Assembly (NCBI GenBank): GCA_947311845.1
Contig: CAMZMU010000059.1
Location: 54,645,461-54,709,460 of the forward strand
Reading direction: 5' to 3'
DNA length: 64,000 nucleotides
Source of the DNA: Poa pratensis
Taxonomy: Eukaryota > Streptophyta > Magnoliopsida > Poales > Poaceae
In this document: piece after piece, positions 35,469 to 46,215 of the stretch
Numbering within the stretch: position 1 is the stretch's first letter
Layout of the letters: the number at the start of each line of letters is the position of its first letter
The notes under the pieces: model-generated
Told to the model about the DNA's origin: nothing
The model's database searches: none
Seen by the model: only the letters and a program-made list of their open reading frames with translations
Translations under genes and position numbers: made by a program

Positions 35469-36181
35469 ATGGCGGTGGCGCTCGGACACGCAGCGAGGAG
35501 GCTCGTCGATGATGGCGCGTTCCGACAGACGCAGACGGAGGCCTTATCGCGGATCTCTCCGGCCGTCGAGGCGCAGCAGTTGCGGATCTTTGCAAGGCTC
35601 ATCCTCACCGAGGTATGTGCTTGCAGTCTCATGAGTGCTCGTCCAAGCCAAGTGCCAACGCCATGTACAGACGCGATTGGTCGGAAATTTGGCATGACTC
35701 CGGGTTAATCCTCCAAAAGTGTGGTTTTGTGAAAATAATTCGGAATCCGGTGGTACTTTTTTTTCAAAAGGAGGAGCCACCGGCTCCCAATTTTCATTTA
35801 TCATGAAAATAGATAATACAAAGTCTTCGAAGCGGTGGTTGTTCTTCCTACCCACAAATTTAAAACTGGTGGTTTTGTGACAGTACTTGTTGTTGTTTTG
35901 TTGCAACCAAATCGCAACATTCCTTCCTTTTGTTCAGTTTGGTTTATAGTTAAAACTTCTTTCATGTTAGTCACGCAAGCAATTTTGTTTGCGTTGCTAG
36001 CGTGTTTCTGATTTATCTCGGAAAGAAGGCGCCTCAAAAGAATATCAAGAAGAAGACGAAGGAGCTATACCATCTGATCGTCAAGGCCGAAAGAGAGTAT
36101 GGCTATGAATATCAGAGGAGCGACAACAAGCCTAAAAAAGCAAAAGGTCATCTCATGACTTTTGGAACAGATCAAGCGTAG
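35469..36181 (+). CDS. Small presequence-like protein family, copy E (two exons, divergent, about 99 aa)
   Basis: Exon 1 35469-35612 begins MAVALGHAARRLVDDGAFRQ, matching the N-terminus of copy C, and ends at a GTATGT donor. Exon 2, best read from 36026, gives KKKTKELYHLIVKAEREYGY (compare RKEELYDLMTEAHKKHGG in copy A) and stops at 36179-36181. The acceptor used (GGAAAG at 36025) is poor; an alternative acceptor at 36000 gives a different frame without homology. The hydrophobic C-terminus of copy C is absent; the tail is Lys-rich instead. A TATATATA at about 35427 could be its TATA box, adjacent to the repeat block. May be functional or decayed. Confidence 0.5.
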
Positions 36182-36472
36182 CGACAGTGATGTATTGACA
36201 GGGTACGGTGGATAGGAGTCTAGGAGAGTCCCTTATCTTTTTACCTATGTTTCTGTATGATATGTTTATCAACTTATGCGATTTCATCTACAGGCGACCG
36301 TCAACAACAACCCGTGTCATGCTATTTGCGGGTTTATTGGGAGTGTCCTATCAAGGGGGTAGATGGTCGGTTCGTCGTGTTATGCTTTAGCTTGGGCTGA
36401 CGAAGTGATGCTGGCAAGCAAGAACAATGGCAAAAAAACCAAAGAAAAGTGACTTACCTTCCTAGCATAATA

Positions 36473-36618
36473 CCCCCTCCGTTCCATATTATAACATGTT
36501 TTGACCACTTTAATGTGGACTAAATGCAGAAATGAGTGAGTTTAACGCCGTGAAATACGTCTAGATACGTTTGAATCAAGAAAAAGCTAACAACTATTAT
36601 ATTTAGGAACGGAGGGAG
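36473..36618. mobile_element. Stowaway MITE
   Basis: 146 bp with inverted ends CCCCCTCCGTTCCATA and, reversed, CTCCCTCCGTTCCTAAATA, flanked by TA at 36471-36472 and TA at 36619-36620. Ends and TA duplication match the Tc1/mariner-related Stowaway family. Confidence 0.9.
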
Positions 36619-37251
36619 TATATTTGAATTAATTAAAAGTCTAGAGATGGTTAAGAGCATCATTTATGTAGAAGTTCTTTTTTTTTTTGCTTTGAGAGTG
36701 AAGTCTCTATTTGATTTGATTTTTTTTAAACCGAAGGCAAAAGGTTTGCCTTATCTTATTAAACAGAAAGGTGCCCGGTTTATGTATGAATGGAAAATTG
36801 GGGGTAAATTCCTTGTTGTTATGTTCTAATTTATGGAAAGTTAGAGAGGTGCAGTTTTGCACTTACTTAAAAAAATCTAATATTTGACACTTAGAAAATG
36901 AAACATCGACTTTTAACATTATGACGTGGCAAGTATTATTTTAAATTAAACATCGAAAAAAATTCTCTTCAAAATCCAAATATACATGTGCATGCTATTT
37001 TACTTCTTTTCCGAATGTTTTTTGAAATGCTATTAAATGAATAAAATCTCTTGTTGTTTTGTACGCTTCTTTCTTCAAAATGCTGTTCAATGAATCAGAT
37101 CTCTTGTAAAAGAAAAGAAAAATCGACAGTCGGTCCTGGACTCCTAGTACATATCCCACTCCGAACGGACAGCTCGACAACGCCCAATTCACCTCCGGTG
37201 CCCACCCCGCGTCTGAACGCCGGTCCACTCCGCCGTGCCGATCGAGTCTGG
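36619..37251. other. Intergenic stretch
   Basis: AT-rich then GC-rich sequence with no gene, terminal repeat or RNA gene that I can support. Confidence 0.35.
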
Positions 37252-37262
37252 CCTAAATTCTC

Positions 37263-38200
37263 GGACAGGACTAGGCGTCCCCCGGGGGATCTTTCCGTCT
37301 GATCCCCCAGGTCGCCAGCCCGACATGTGTCCAGTAATATAGGCTAATCCCGCTTTTCCTACAGAGCTCCCGCTTTTTGCGGCAAATCGTCCCGCTTTTG
37401 CTGCATTGTAGCAAAAAACGGTTCGTACACAAAACATGAAGGGAAAAATTCTGGCCTCGCCGGAGACCTCGCCGGAGACGTGGTAGCAAAAAGTTTATGC
37501 TATTGTAGCAACAGAAAAGTTCTATTATAGCAAAATCAACTTCACCGGAGACTCTCGCCGGAGACATCGCCGGAGTCTTCACCAGAGACCTCGCCGTACA
37601 CGTGGTAGCAAAAAGTTTATGCTATTGTAGCAACAGAAAAGTTCTATTGTAGCAAAATCAACTTCGCCGGAGACTCTCGCCGGAGACCTTCTCCGGCGGC
37701 GTGTGCGTGCTACGATGCTGCAATATAACAATTTTTTTGCTATTATTGTTATGTGTTTTGCTACAATAGGATAAATTTTTTGCTATGATGTTTCCGACGA
37801 GGTCTCCGTCGATGTCGCCGGCGAAACCGATTTTGCTACAATAGCACATTTTTTTGCTATGGGATCTCCGGCGAGGTCTCCGGTGAGGTCCGGCGAGTCC
37901 GGTGAGGCCGCCGGCGAAATCGGTCTTTTCTCCGGTGAAATTGATTTTGCTACAATAGCACATCTGTTTTGCTACGGGCTCTCCGGTGAGGTCCGGCGAG
38001 TCCGGTGAGGTCGCCGGCGAAAATCGGTCTTTTCTAATCTATTTTCTGGACGAACCGTTTTTTGCTACATAGGAGCAAACTCGGGCAATTATTTGCTACA
38101 CGGTAACAAAAGCGGGATTTGAACAGAAAAAAGGAACACGTGTTGGCAGGGGGGCCCGGGTGATCTTTCCCAAAGATCCCCGGATGATTACTATACTTTC
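37263..38200. mobile_element. Non-autonomous Mutator-like element with 11-bp direct repeat flanks
   Basis: CCTAAATTCTC occurs at 37252-37262 and 38201-38211. Inside, imperfect inverted ends share GGGGATCTTT, GATC(A/C)CCC and CA(C/T)GTGT(T/C)C blocks (37285-37330 versus 38110-38180 reversed). The interior is non-coding and rich in GCCGGAGAC and TTTTGCTACAATAGCA motifs, including a 122-bp period duplication at 37481 and 37603. The target duplication length fits the 8-11 bp of Mutator-like elements. Confidence 0.6.
37481..37690. repeat. Tandem duplication, period 122
   Basis: TGGTAGCAAAAAGTTTATGC starts at 37481 and again at 37603, followed by nearly identical sequence including TCTCGCCGGAGAC. 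Lies inside the Mutator-like element. Confidence 0.8.
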
Positions 38201-38296
38201 CCTAAATTCTCACCATGAGACCGGCCGATAGCCACTCTCTGCTGCTGCGTGACTGCGTCCCAGCGATCCCGTCGTGTTGCACGCACAGTTGGCAGC

Positions 38297-39639
38297 GTAC
38301 GGTTCTCACCCGGCCTCTCTGTATCGCTCGTTTGACATTACGGAAAGTCAAATCATAGCAAATAATGCTCCAACGATGGGGAGGAGAGGCGTGGTTAGTT
38401 AACTCCTAGTACCGTGTTAACGACGATCGACGGTTTGCTTAAACAACTCCAACGCCCGAGGCATGATCCCATGGTTTATTTCCCCTCCCCATCGACAGCA
38501 CCAGCGGCCAGTTTTAATCGCTGGGTTGACATTTGGAATCAAAGTCAGAATCAAACCAAAACAAGGCGCTGCCTCATCATCATGGTTTAATTTGTCTCAA
38601 GTGGCAGCTGCACATGTGCGCTGTACGTAGAGTTAAACAACAGCGACGTCCAGGACAGCTGGGGCATTAGTCAATCCAAAGGGCATCACCAAGTATTCAT
38701 AGTGTCCCATGTGGGTGGAGAAAGCAGTTTTCTCCACATCCTTTTCATCCATTCTGATTTGATGATAGCTGCTTCACAAGTCGATTTTGGAGAATATTGT
38801 AGCACCATGTAGTTCATCCAATAAATCCTCAATAACTGGTATAAGATATTTGTTCTTAATAGTCTGCTCATTGACTTTCCTGAAATCATTCACTACCCTC
38901 CAAGTAGTGTCCTTTTTCTTTACCAACAAGGCAGGAGAAGAATATGGACCGCTACTATCTCTGATTACATTTTTTAGTAGGATCTCTTTGATTATTTTCT
39001 CCATAGCATCTTTCTGGTGATGAGGTAAGCGATAAGACCTCTGGTTAACAATCTTAGCATCAGGTGTATGATCACAACTTCTTTTTGGTGGCAGTGTTGT
39101 TGGTTCAGCAAAGATATCTTCGAATTCCTTCAACAGTGTTGCTATAATCTTAGGTACTGCTGGATGTTTAGTGGTTACTTCGTCCACTTGATGATCCGAG
39201 GTTTATTCCCCCGCGCGCCCAGCATCATCTCTCCGTTGACATTAGATGCAAAGTCAGAACCAAGCAAAAACAAGACACGCTCTGGCTGCTCAAGCGACGC
39301 CACCTGACCTGGCAGCTGTAGCAGCATCTACGGCATCTGGACGCAGCACGTGAAGACGGGATCAACAAACTAGGCGCGCGGATCGGTTACGTGTAAGATC
39401 AAATCCCGATGCGATCTTCTTGCCAGCCGCGGTGGTGAGCCGATCGATCAATCGTTGACGCGATTCGTGCCGGGCACTAGCTACCTCCGTTGCGGCGTTT
39501 GACTTTCTACCAAGCGAGCTTGGCGAGCTATAAAATCTTCAGCCGCAATGGTCCCATGGCAAAGTCAACCACAGCGCCGTACATGATCCATCGTCATCGT
39601 CACACACGCCCACCTGAATTTGTGTCTACCGGAGTCCTG
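38297..39639 (+). promoter_or_regulatory. WRKY-1 promoter region
   Basis: Shares its order of blocks with the other WRKY copies: ACGGTTCTCACCCGG, GTTTGACATTAC...AAAGTCAAA, AAACAACTCCAACG, GTTGACATTTGG...AAAGTCA, then proximal TTTGACTTTCTAC (TTGAC 39499-39503), TATAAAA (39529-39535) and AAGTCAACC (GTCAA 39564-39568). TTGAC is the W-box core bound by WRKY factors, so autoregulation or cross-regulation is plausible (inference). A Ty3/gypsy fragment (38655-39200) interrupts the distal part. Confidence 0.6.
38655..39200 (-). mobile_element. Ty3/gypsy reverse transcriptase fragment in the WRKY-1 promoter
   Basis: Minus strand: NQRSYRLPHHQKDAMEKIIK, SSPALLVKKKDTTWRVVNDF and YLIPVIEDLLDELHGATIFS, then KIDL, a stop in place of Arg, [16 protein letters not shown] and [12 protein letters not shown]. 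These are gypsy reverse transcriptase motifs. No LTRs; both edges abut WRKY promoter blocks (GACGTCCAGG on the left, TTTATTCCCC on the right) that are contiguous in the WRKY-4 promoter near 59735. A truncated insertion. Confidence 0.88.
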
Positions 39640-40701
39640 ATGGACGGGTCCACCAGCGATTGGGGTCTCGAGGCGGTCGTCAGGAGCTACCTCAGCGGCA
39701 CGGCCGCTGCCGTCGACGAGGTCCCGAGCTCCGAAGCAGCAGACCCGCCGCGGGTCGACTCTCGCCGGGAAGCCGTCGTAGGGCATTTGGCGTCGGCGCA
39801 ACCGGCGTCGTCCACGTCGCCGTTGTACGACATGCTGGAGTACCTGGACTTGCAGCACGAGCAGCTGCCTCGGGCGCCATTCTCCATCACGCCGTCGTAC
39901 GCTCATGAGAGCGGGGTGCTCATCTCCTTTCCGGCCGCCTCAACGTCCGGTCAGCCGCTGTCGGAGACGAGGAAGCAGGTCGGTCGTTCACACAAGCCTA
40001 AAAGAAGGTACAAACCATGGTGGTTCAGTTAAGTTGGCAGTGATTTGCTTGCAGGATCAAGCCATGTTAACACTACGGTCGTGTTTGATTTCACAGCAAG
40101 AGCAAGAAGAGCCAGGTGAAGAAGGTGGTGCGCGAGGTGCCGGTGGCCGACGGCGGCGTCTCCGGCCCGGAAGACCAGTGGGCGTGGCGCAAGTACGGCC
40201 AGAAACCCATCAAGGGCTCCCCGTACCCACGGTAATCAGTTAATCTTTCAGATCATATTGGGCGCCCTTGCCACAACACCTTAACTGACGTGTACTGAAA
40301 CTGTAACTGCTTGTGAACGCAGAGGTTACTACAAGTGCAGCAGCCTGAAGGCGTGCTCGGCGCGGAAGCTGGTGGAGCGCAGCCCCGCCAAGCCCGGCGT
40401 GCTCGTCGTCACCTACATCGCCGACCACTGCCACGCCATGCCCACCCACATAAACGCCCTCGCCGGCACTGCGCGCAACCCGCCCCATTCGCCGCCCATG
40501 TCCGACGATACTACGAAGCGTGAGGAGTACAGCGCGGACATCTCGTCCTCCGTGGCTGCGGAAACTGGCGCGGACGGCGAGTCAGTGCTTTGGGCGCCCG
40601 TGGAGACGGACGATATGTTCGGCACCTTCGAGGACGATTTCGACCGTTTCTTCGGCGACGGCGACCTTTTTTTTTTTTTTTTTTTTGCGGGAAACCGCTG
40701 A
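39640..40701 (+). CDS. WRKY-1, group IIe WRKY transcription factor with altered C-terminus
   Basis: Exons 39640-40007, 40097-40231 and 40323-40701; GT/AG introns, the second at the conserved YPR|GYY position of the WRKY domain. Predicted 293 residues. The WRKY domain starts [20 protein letters not shown] (WRKYGQK about residues 153-159), followed by a zinc finger C-X5-C-X23-H-X-H ending ADHCH. The N-terminal part has [10 protein letters not shown] and [20 protein letters not shown]; the C-terminal acidic [11 protein letters not shown] may activate transcription. In WRKY-2 and -4 the tail continues to GRSVSL; here an insert begins at about 40664 and its poly-T run is read as Leu plus consecutive Phe, then AGNR and a stop. 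Binds W-boxes in the nucleus. The core protein is intact; the tail change is unusual. Confidence 0.88.
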
Positions 40702-41319
40702 AATTACAGCAAGGTTTTTACAGAAAGGACCTCCACGAAGAATAAAATTACAACCAAGTCCCTCTATAGAACAGAGCCACCGACACAGAGCAACACGCTC
40801 CGGCGACGTGCCGCCGCCGCATCTTCAACACCTTGGAGACGAAGATGACCCCTGGCCGACGGGAAGTTGCCGGTCCTCGAACTCCGGAGAGCCTCCATCC
40901 TGCGCTGCCGGTCGACATGCTCCCTTGCTGCACCTTCAGCTGCTTCAATCAACAACATATCTGGATCCGCCGCAACGGACACCAGAGCGGGGTACCTCGC
41001 ACACGGCGGCCACCGGGGGTCGCGAGCACGAGGAAGGTGAAGCTCCACCATGGAACTGCGTCGAGCTCCATCGCCGGAGAGGATGAACTTTACCTGCAAA
41101 ACCCGACACCGACACGCCTCCAACTCCACGACGCCGCCGGCAGGGCACCCTACAGCTCCTACACTATGTACAGCTGGGAAACGGGGTTCCCCCACCCTCC
41201 CGCCGTCGAAGCGGCCGGCGGAGGGAGGGGGAACCGGCGATTCGCCGGCGGCGAGGTGGATCTGCGAGGGGCAGAAAAAGTCGCCTCTACTGTTGCGGTT
41301 AGAGGAGAGCGTCCAAGGT
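40664..41319 (-). mobile_element. Retroposed insert with poly(A) tail (read on minus strand) at the WRKY-1 stop region
   Basis: About 655 bp absent from the other WRKY copies. The plus strand starts with about 20 T, i.e. a poly(A) tail on the minus strand, and the right edge abuts TTGGGCGATCGGTTT, the remainder of the WRKY tail. No clear target duplication; about five bases of the original seem lost. Minus-strand open frame is Arg/Ala/Gly-rich without a recognised domain. Likely a 5'-truncated non-LTR element or processed transcript. Confidence 0.7.
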
Positions 41320-42990
41320 TGGGCGATCGGTTTCCCTCTAATTTGCGAGGGTAATTCAGCGAAGCTTGTTCAATTACTACCTGCATTGCAAAATGTAAGC
41401 CTTTTTAGCAAGCTTACAGTGAGTAGCATATAAGATTAGTAGTTGTCAGTTAATTCTTTTGGGCTGGAGCAGTAAATCTTTGTGTCTTTAGATATCATTG
41501 TCTCTGTATTGGGCTATTGGCCAACATTTCGAGAAGGGAGCTTGTTCTTTGTTGTACATACCAGTCACCTTTTTTCTTATGGCACAAACATATTTTAGAT
41601 AGAAGGCAAAAATTGTCCTTTTTGTAGAAAGCAGTAGTTTCGGCTGAGGGAATACCACAGTTACAGGGTCATTTGAAAAGTGCTGAAAAGGCAAAAACCA
41701 AACTCATACAACCAAACTCATACATATAGGCCGTAATTGGTTGTCCACAACAAAATTTGCTAGAGGCTGTTGCGGGAGAGCCACCCATCGAGCTATGTTG
41801 TGTCAGTTATTTGGTCACATGCACATAGTTCAGGCATGCCCAACAGTGCACAGGTATCACACCAAATGTTTCAAAGTGCTTCCTCGCCCGGTATCCTTCT
41901 TTAGAGCACACATAAAGGCGCCGAAAAAACTATGTCCGTGCCCGACTTCTTAGTCAGTTCTTCCTTTCTAACACCAAACCCCTTCGACCGAGCATATGTG
42001 TTGTAAAAATCTTAACCTTCTTCTTCGATACTAAAAGTTTCATTGACCACCATATCATAGTCTTCGTTCTCCTCCATGTCCTCCATGCCGTACACTGCAA
42101 TTAAGAATCAAAACTAAATTATTACAAATCTGATTGTTAAACTAACACATTTTCAATATCACTAACCATGCTTGAACAATGATGTCTTTCAATCTACGCA
42201 ACATGAAAAATAAAACTATTCACAAGTTCAGTTCAACCTGTACATTCAGTTTCTACCTCTGCTATCAACCACTAGGCAGGATTTTTTTTTAAAGTTACAT
42301 GGGTTTGAAACAATCAGATTTTCTCCTGGTGGAAATGTGGAATACATAATCAAATTATACACATATCGAGTATTTACTTTCGACGAGGTTTCGCGGATGA
42401 GGTCGCCGACGTGCGTCTTAGGTTGGTGCGCGCCGCCGCGAGAGAAAAGGGGACGTTGCGGCGAGGTAGACGAGCGGGCGACCGCCTAGGTCAAACGTGC
42501 CTGGTAAGAAGCGGGTGGCGAGAATGTGCCAGGGTACATGAATAGGGACGGCGGCGAGTTTGGCGACGACATAACCGGCTATGGTGCGGCGAGATCGGCG
42601 AGGGCCGACCGACTATGGCGGTGAGCTCGGAGAGGGTGGGGCTAGTTACGTCCCGGCGGCGGCCAGGGAGATGGGTGATGGCAGATTCACGGGAGTGAGA
42701 TTTTTTTGTTGTTTGACTGAAAGCACCAGACCTGTTTGACTCTTTATCTTTCTATGTGAAAAGTCTACATTACCCTCCAGAGATCAACGGCCAGATGGTA
42801 TGTATACGGTTCCCTCCTCCCTGCAGCGCACAACCCGCATCTCGACCGTCTGTCCCACAATTGAACGGCCAAGATTTTCCATTGAATGGATTGAATATTC
42901 AACGCATTCAACAACAAATATCGCCGTTTAATCACGAAAACGGACCGGCAGAGATTCGAGTTGTGCGCCTTATGAGTTGAAAAAGCTCGT
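41320..42990. other. Downstream region of WRKY-1
   Basis: 41320-41880 matches 44641-45700 downstream of WRKY-2 in many blocks (TTCTTTTGGGCTGGAGCAGT, TTGCTAGAG, GCGGGAGAG), so the duplicated unit extends beyond the gene. 41950-42990 has no supported gene; a GC-rich part at 42370-42680 carries no recognisable domain. Confidence 0.5.
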
Positions 42991-43027
42991 AACACCTTCG
43001 CATGCTGCACGCGCATTAGCTAGGCAG

Positions 43028-43595
43028 CGCACGGTTCTTACCCGGCTCCTCACTCTCTCGGTTGACATTGTCAAAGGTCAAATGATAAATCAGCAGTAAT
43101 ACTAACGACAAATAGAATGCCAGATCCGAGCGGCATGATTAGTTTATTAGTAGCTCGTTGCAAAGCACAAACTGTCGATGACCGACGAGCGGTGGTATTT
43201 GTGCCTTAAACAACTCCGAAGTCCAGGGCATAATCCCAGGTTTGATTCCCTACTCCTACTATTGATGCGCTAGAGAGTTTCTCGGTTGACATTTGGCCCA
43301 AAGTCAAAATCAAACAAAAACAATAGTTGTTCAAGTGATAGCTGACGCGGCACGTGAAACTAGGCCGATCGGTTACGTGTAAAATCAGGATGCGATCAGC
43401 GGTGGGCCGATCGATCAATCACTGACGCTGTTCGTGCCGGGCACTAGCTTGGTTGCTTGCTTGCTAGGTGTTGCGGCGCCGCTGCTGCATTTGACTTTCT
43501 ACAGAGCGAGAGGCCGAGAGCTATATATACACGCACGCCGCGATCCCTAGCCAAAGTCAACCGCACCTTCATTGGCGTCTCTAGCTGCCAGTCAG
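43028..43595 (+). promoter_or_regulatory. WRKY-2 promoter region (also the Helitron empty-site reference)
   Basis: Blocks in order: CGGTTCTTACCCGG, GTTGACATTGTC, CAGCAGTAATACTAACG (uninterrupted at 43091-43107), GCGGCATGATTAGTTTA, GTTGACATTTGG with GTCAA 17 bases on (43286/43303), then TTGAC 43491-43495, TATATATA 43522-43529 and GTCAA 43556-43560 bracketing the TATA box. Confidence 0.6.
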
Positions 43596-44662
43596 ATGGA
43601 CGGCTCCGCCAGCGATTGGGGTCTCGAGGCGGTGGTCAGGAGCTGCGTCGGCGGCACGGCCGATGTCGGCCCCAGCTCTGAAGCAGCAGAGGCGCCTCTG
43701 ATGGCCGCTCGTCAGGAAGCCGTCGTCACCCGTGTGGCTCCGGTGCGACCGGTGACTTTGGCGGCGTCGTCGTTGTCGTCGCCGTTGTACGACGTGCTGG
43801 AGTACCTCGACTTGGAGCGCGAGCAGCTGCCTCGGGCGCCATTCTCCATCACGCCGTCGTCCGCTCGTGAGCGCGCGGTGCTCATCTCTTCCCGGCCGCC
43901 TCGACTTCCGGGCAGCCGCTGTGGGAGACGAGGAAGCAAGCCGGTCGGAGACCGGGCGGCCGTGCACACAGGCCTAAAAGAAGTACAGACCATGGTGGTT
44001 CAGTTAAGTTTGCAGTGAGATCTGCTTGCAGGATCAAGCGTTGACACTAGGTGTTTGATGCAGCAAGAGCAAGAAGAGCCAGGTGAAGAAGGTGGTGCGG
44101 GAGGTGCCGGTGGCCGACGGCGGCGTCTCCGGCCCCGACGACCAGTGGGCGTGGCGCAAGTACGGACAGAAACCCATCAAGGGCTCCCCGTACCCACGGT
44201 ATTATTCAGTTAATTTCTCAGATCATATTGGGCGCCATTGGCACAACACCACAAGTGTCGTGTACTGAAACTATAACTACTTGTGAATGCAGAGGTTACT
44301 ACAAGTGCAGCAGCCTGAAGGCTTGCACGGCGCGGAAGCTGGTGGAGCGCAGCCCCGCCAAGCCCGGCGTGCTCGTCGTCACCTACATCGCCGACCACTG
44401 CCACGCCGTGCCCACCCACATAAACGCCCTCGCCGGCACGGCGCGCAACACGCCCCAGTCGCCCTTGTCCGACGATACTACGAAGCGTGATGAGGAGTAC
44501 AGCGCCGACGTCTCGTCCTCCGTGGCCGCGGACACTGGCGCCGACGGCGACTCTGAGCTCTGGGCGCCCGGGGAGATGGACGATATGTTTGGCGCCTTCG
44601 ACGACGATTTCGACCATTTCTTCGGCGACGGCGACGTTTTTGGGCGATCGGTTTCGCTCTAA
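43596..44662 (+). pseudogene. WRKY-2, group IIe WRKY gene with two one-base losses
   Basis: Exons 43596-43982, 44064-44198 and 44293-44662. Exon 1 encodes [10 protein letters not shown] and [20 protein letters not shown], but after RAVLIS one base is missing relative to WRKY-3 (CTCTTCCC versus CTCCTTCCC). A second base is missing at the exon 1 splice donor (AAGAAGTACAG versus AAGAAGGTACAG). As read, exon 2 is out of frame and the WRKY domain would not be made. Exons 2 and 3 are otherwise intact: [18 protein letters not shown], then [26 protein letters not shown], and the tail [13 protein letters not shown] with TAA at 44660-44662. Both losses are in short homopolymers, so a functional gene with assembly errors is possible. 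Confidence 0.85.
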
Positions 44663-45046
44663 TTTGCGAGACTAATTTAGCGAAGCATGTTCAGTTAGCA
44701 TACAAGAATATAGTAGTTGTCAGTTTATTCTTTTGGGCTGGAGCAGTAAATCTTTGTGTCTTTAAGATATCATTTTCTCTGTATTGGCCAACATTTCGAA
44801 AAGGTAGCTTGTTCGTTGTTGAAAATACCTAACGTTACACCAGTGACCAGGCACCCTTTTTTATGGCACAAACATATTTTAGATAGAAGGAAAAATTGTC
44901 CTTTTTATAGAAATCAGCAGCTAGGCTGAGGGAATACCATATACGGTAAGGGAATGTACAACGCAAAATGTTTAGAGAGGTGATCAGAAAAATAAACATT
45001 TTTGTTTAAGAAATAGTAATTATTTACACTAGGCATATATCTAAAT
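44663..45046. other. Downstream region of WRKY-2
   Basis: Block-wise similar to the sequence after WRKY-1 and partly to that after WRKY-3; likely 3' UTR and flank carried by the tandem duplication. Confidence 0.5.
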
Positions 45047-45409
45047 AGGCAGAGAGGCGTTTTGGCTCCCGTGTGCATATGCTCCTGATATTGTTTTCAG
45101 AATTAAAAAGTCTGAAAACACTTCGAAAAAATCTGAAAAAAATTGGGCACAAAGATATACAAGTAGTGTTCAACATTCGTGCAAAATTTCGGAAGGAAGT
45201 AACATTTTCTGCGGTCTGTGAGATTTTGTCTTTTTTGCACAGACCACATAAAGTGTCATTTCCTTCCGAAGTTTTGCACGAATGTTAAAAACTTGCGTAT
45301 GTTTGTGCCCAAATTGTTTGAGATTTTTTTCGATGTGTTTTCATATTTTTTTTAATTTTAAGAACTATAATAGAGCATATGCACCGGGTGCCAAAGTGGA
45401 TTTCTGCCT
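45047..45409. mobile_element. Foldback MITE, 363 bp
   Basis: Almost the whole element is an imperfect inverted repeat: AGGCAGAGAGGCGTTTTGGC at the left and its complement ending TTTCTGCCT at the right. GCATATGCTC, GGGCACAAA, CATTCGTGCAAAA and TTCGGAAGGAA blocks mirror inward, with a loop near 45220. It would form a long hairpin transcript. Family not assigned. Confidence 0.85.
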
Positions 45410-45804
45410 TTCCTACACAAATAAGCACGATGCCTAAGAGAAAGTTTAGTTTATTTTCATAAGCACCCCTCTAAACACCTTCCATTATACACTGCCTTAC
45501 ATGCCTATAGGGCCGTTTGAAAAGTGCTGAAAAGGCGAAAACCAAACTCAGGCATATAGGCCGTGATATCCTTTTGCTAGAGCCTATTGCGGGAGAGTCA
45601 CCTATCCTGTGAACTGTTTGGTCACCTCTACACGTAGTACATCCAGTCACAACAGTGTACAAGTATCAAATGAAATATCTTCTTTTGGACGATGACGATT
45701 AGTCTCACATCTTTCTCCACGGAGTGAAGTTATCGCACACCACCCATTTGGAACGATTTCGTTGATCGTCAGTCGGTGACAGTCTAATTTTTTTTATCAA
45801 AGAG

Positions 45805-46215
45805 ACTTTTATTCAAAAGGCTTTTCTTTGAATAACGATAGAGGCACACATCCATTTGTCCAGGAACCAATAGGATATCCGTGAGGTTTGTCATGAGGGA
45901 GGAATGCTCCACAATCTCTAATGTCGACAGGCGCAGGACAAGCGAAAGAGAAAGCGAAAAACCATTCTCCAGACAGGTAGGGAATTCCGCAGCGAGGGGC
46001 AGTCCCCAATCCAGCTGTCAAGCCAGAACGCAACAATGGAGCCGTTGCAATGGTAACAATCGAGCATGTTCGGAAGGAAGGGAGATTAGCAACAATCCCC
46101 TTCCAGACCGGAGTGTGTAGGAAGTGGGCATCTTTCAAGTCGCGGTGATCCGACCAGCCATAGAAACGACGAAAAGAATTTTGAATAGAGGGCGGAGTTT
46201 TGGCTGGGGATGGAG
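45805..46215 (-). mobile_element. LINE-type (zf-RVT region) fragment, repeated in each array unit
   Basis: Minus strand reads VAFWLDSWIGDCPLAAEFPT and then short of the usual zinc motif, with KDAHFLHTPVWKGIVANLPS in a neighbouring frame. This resembles the C-terminal part of plant non-LTR reverse transcriptase proteins. Copies recur at 47815, 49826, 51837 and 53731. Frames are broken in all units. Confidence 0.7.

Noticed and set aside
36001..36110. Alternative exon 2 frame of copy E from the acceptor at 36000
   Set aside because: It ends quickly at a stop and has no similarity to the family, whereas the frame from 36026 matches the KELY helix.
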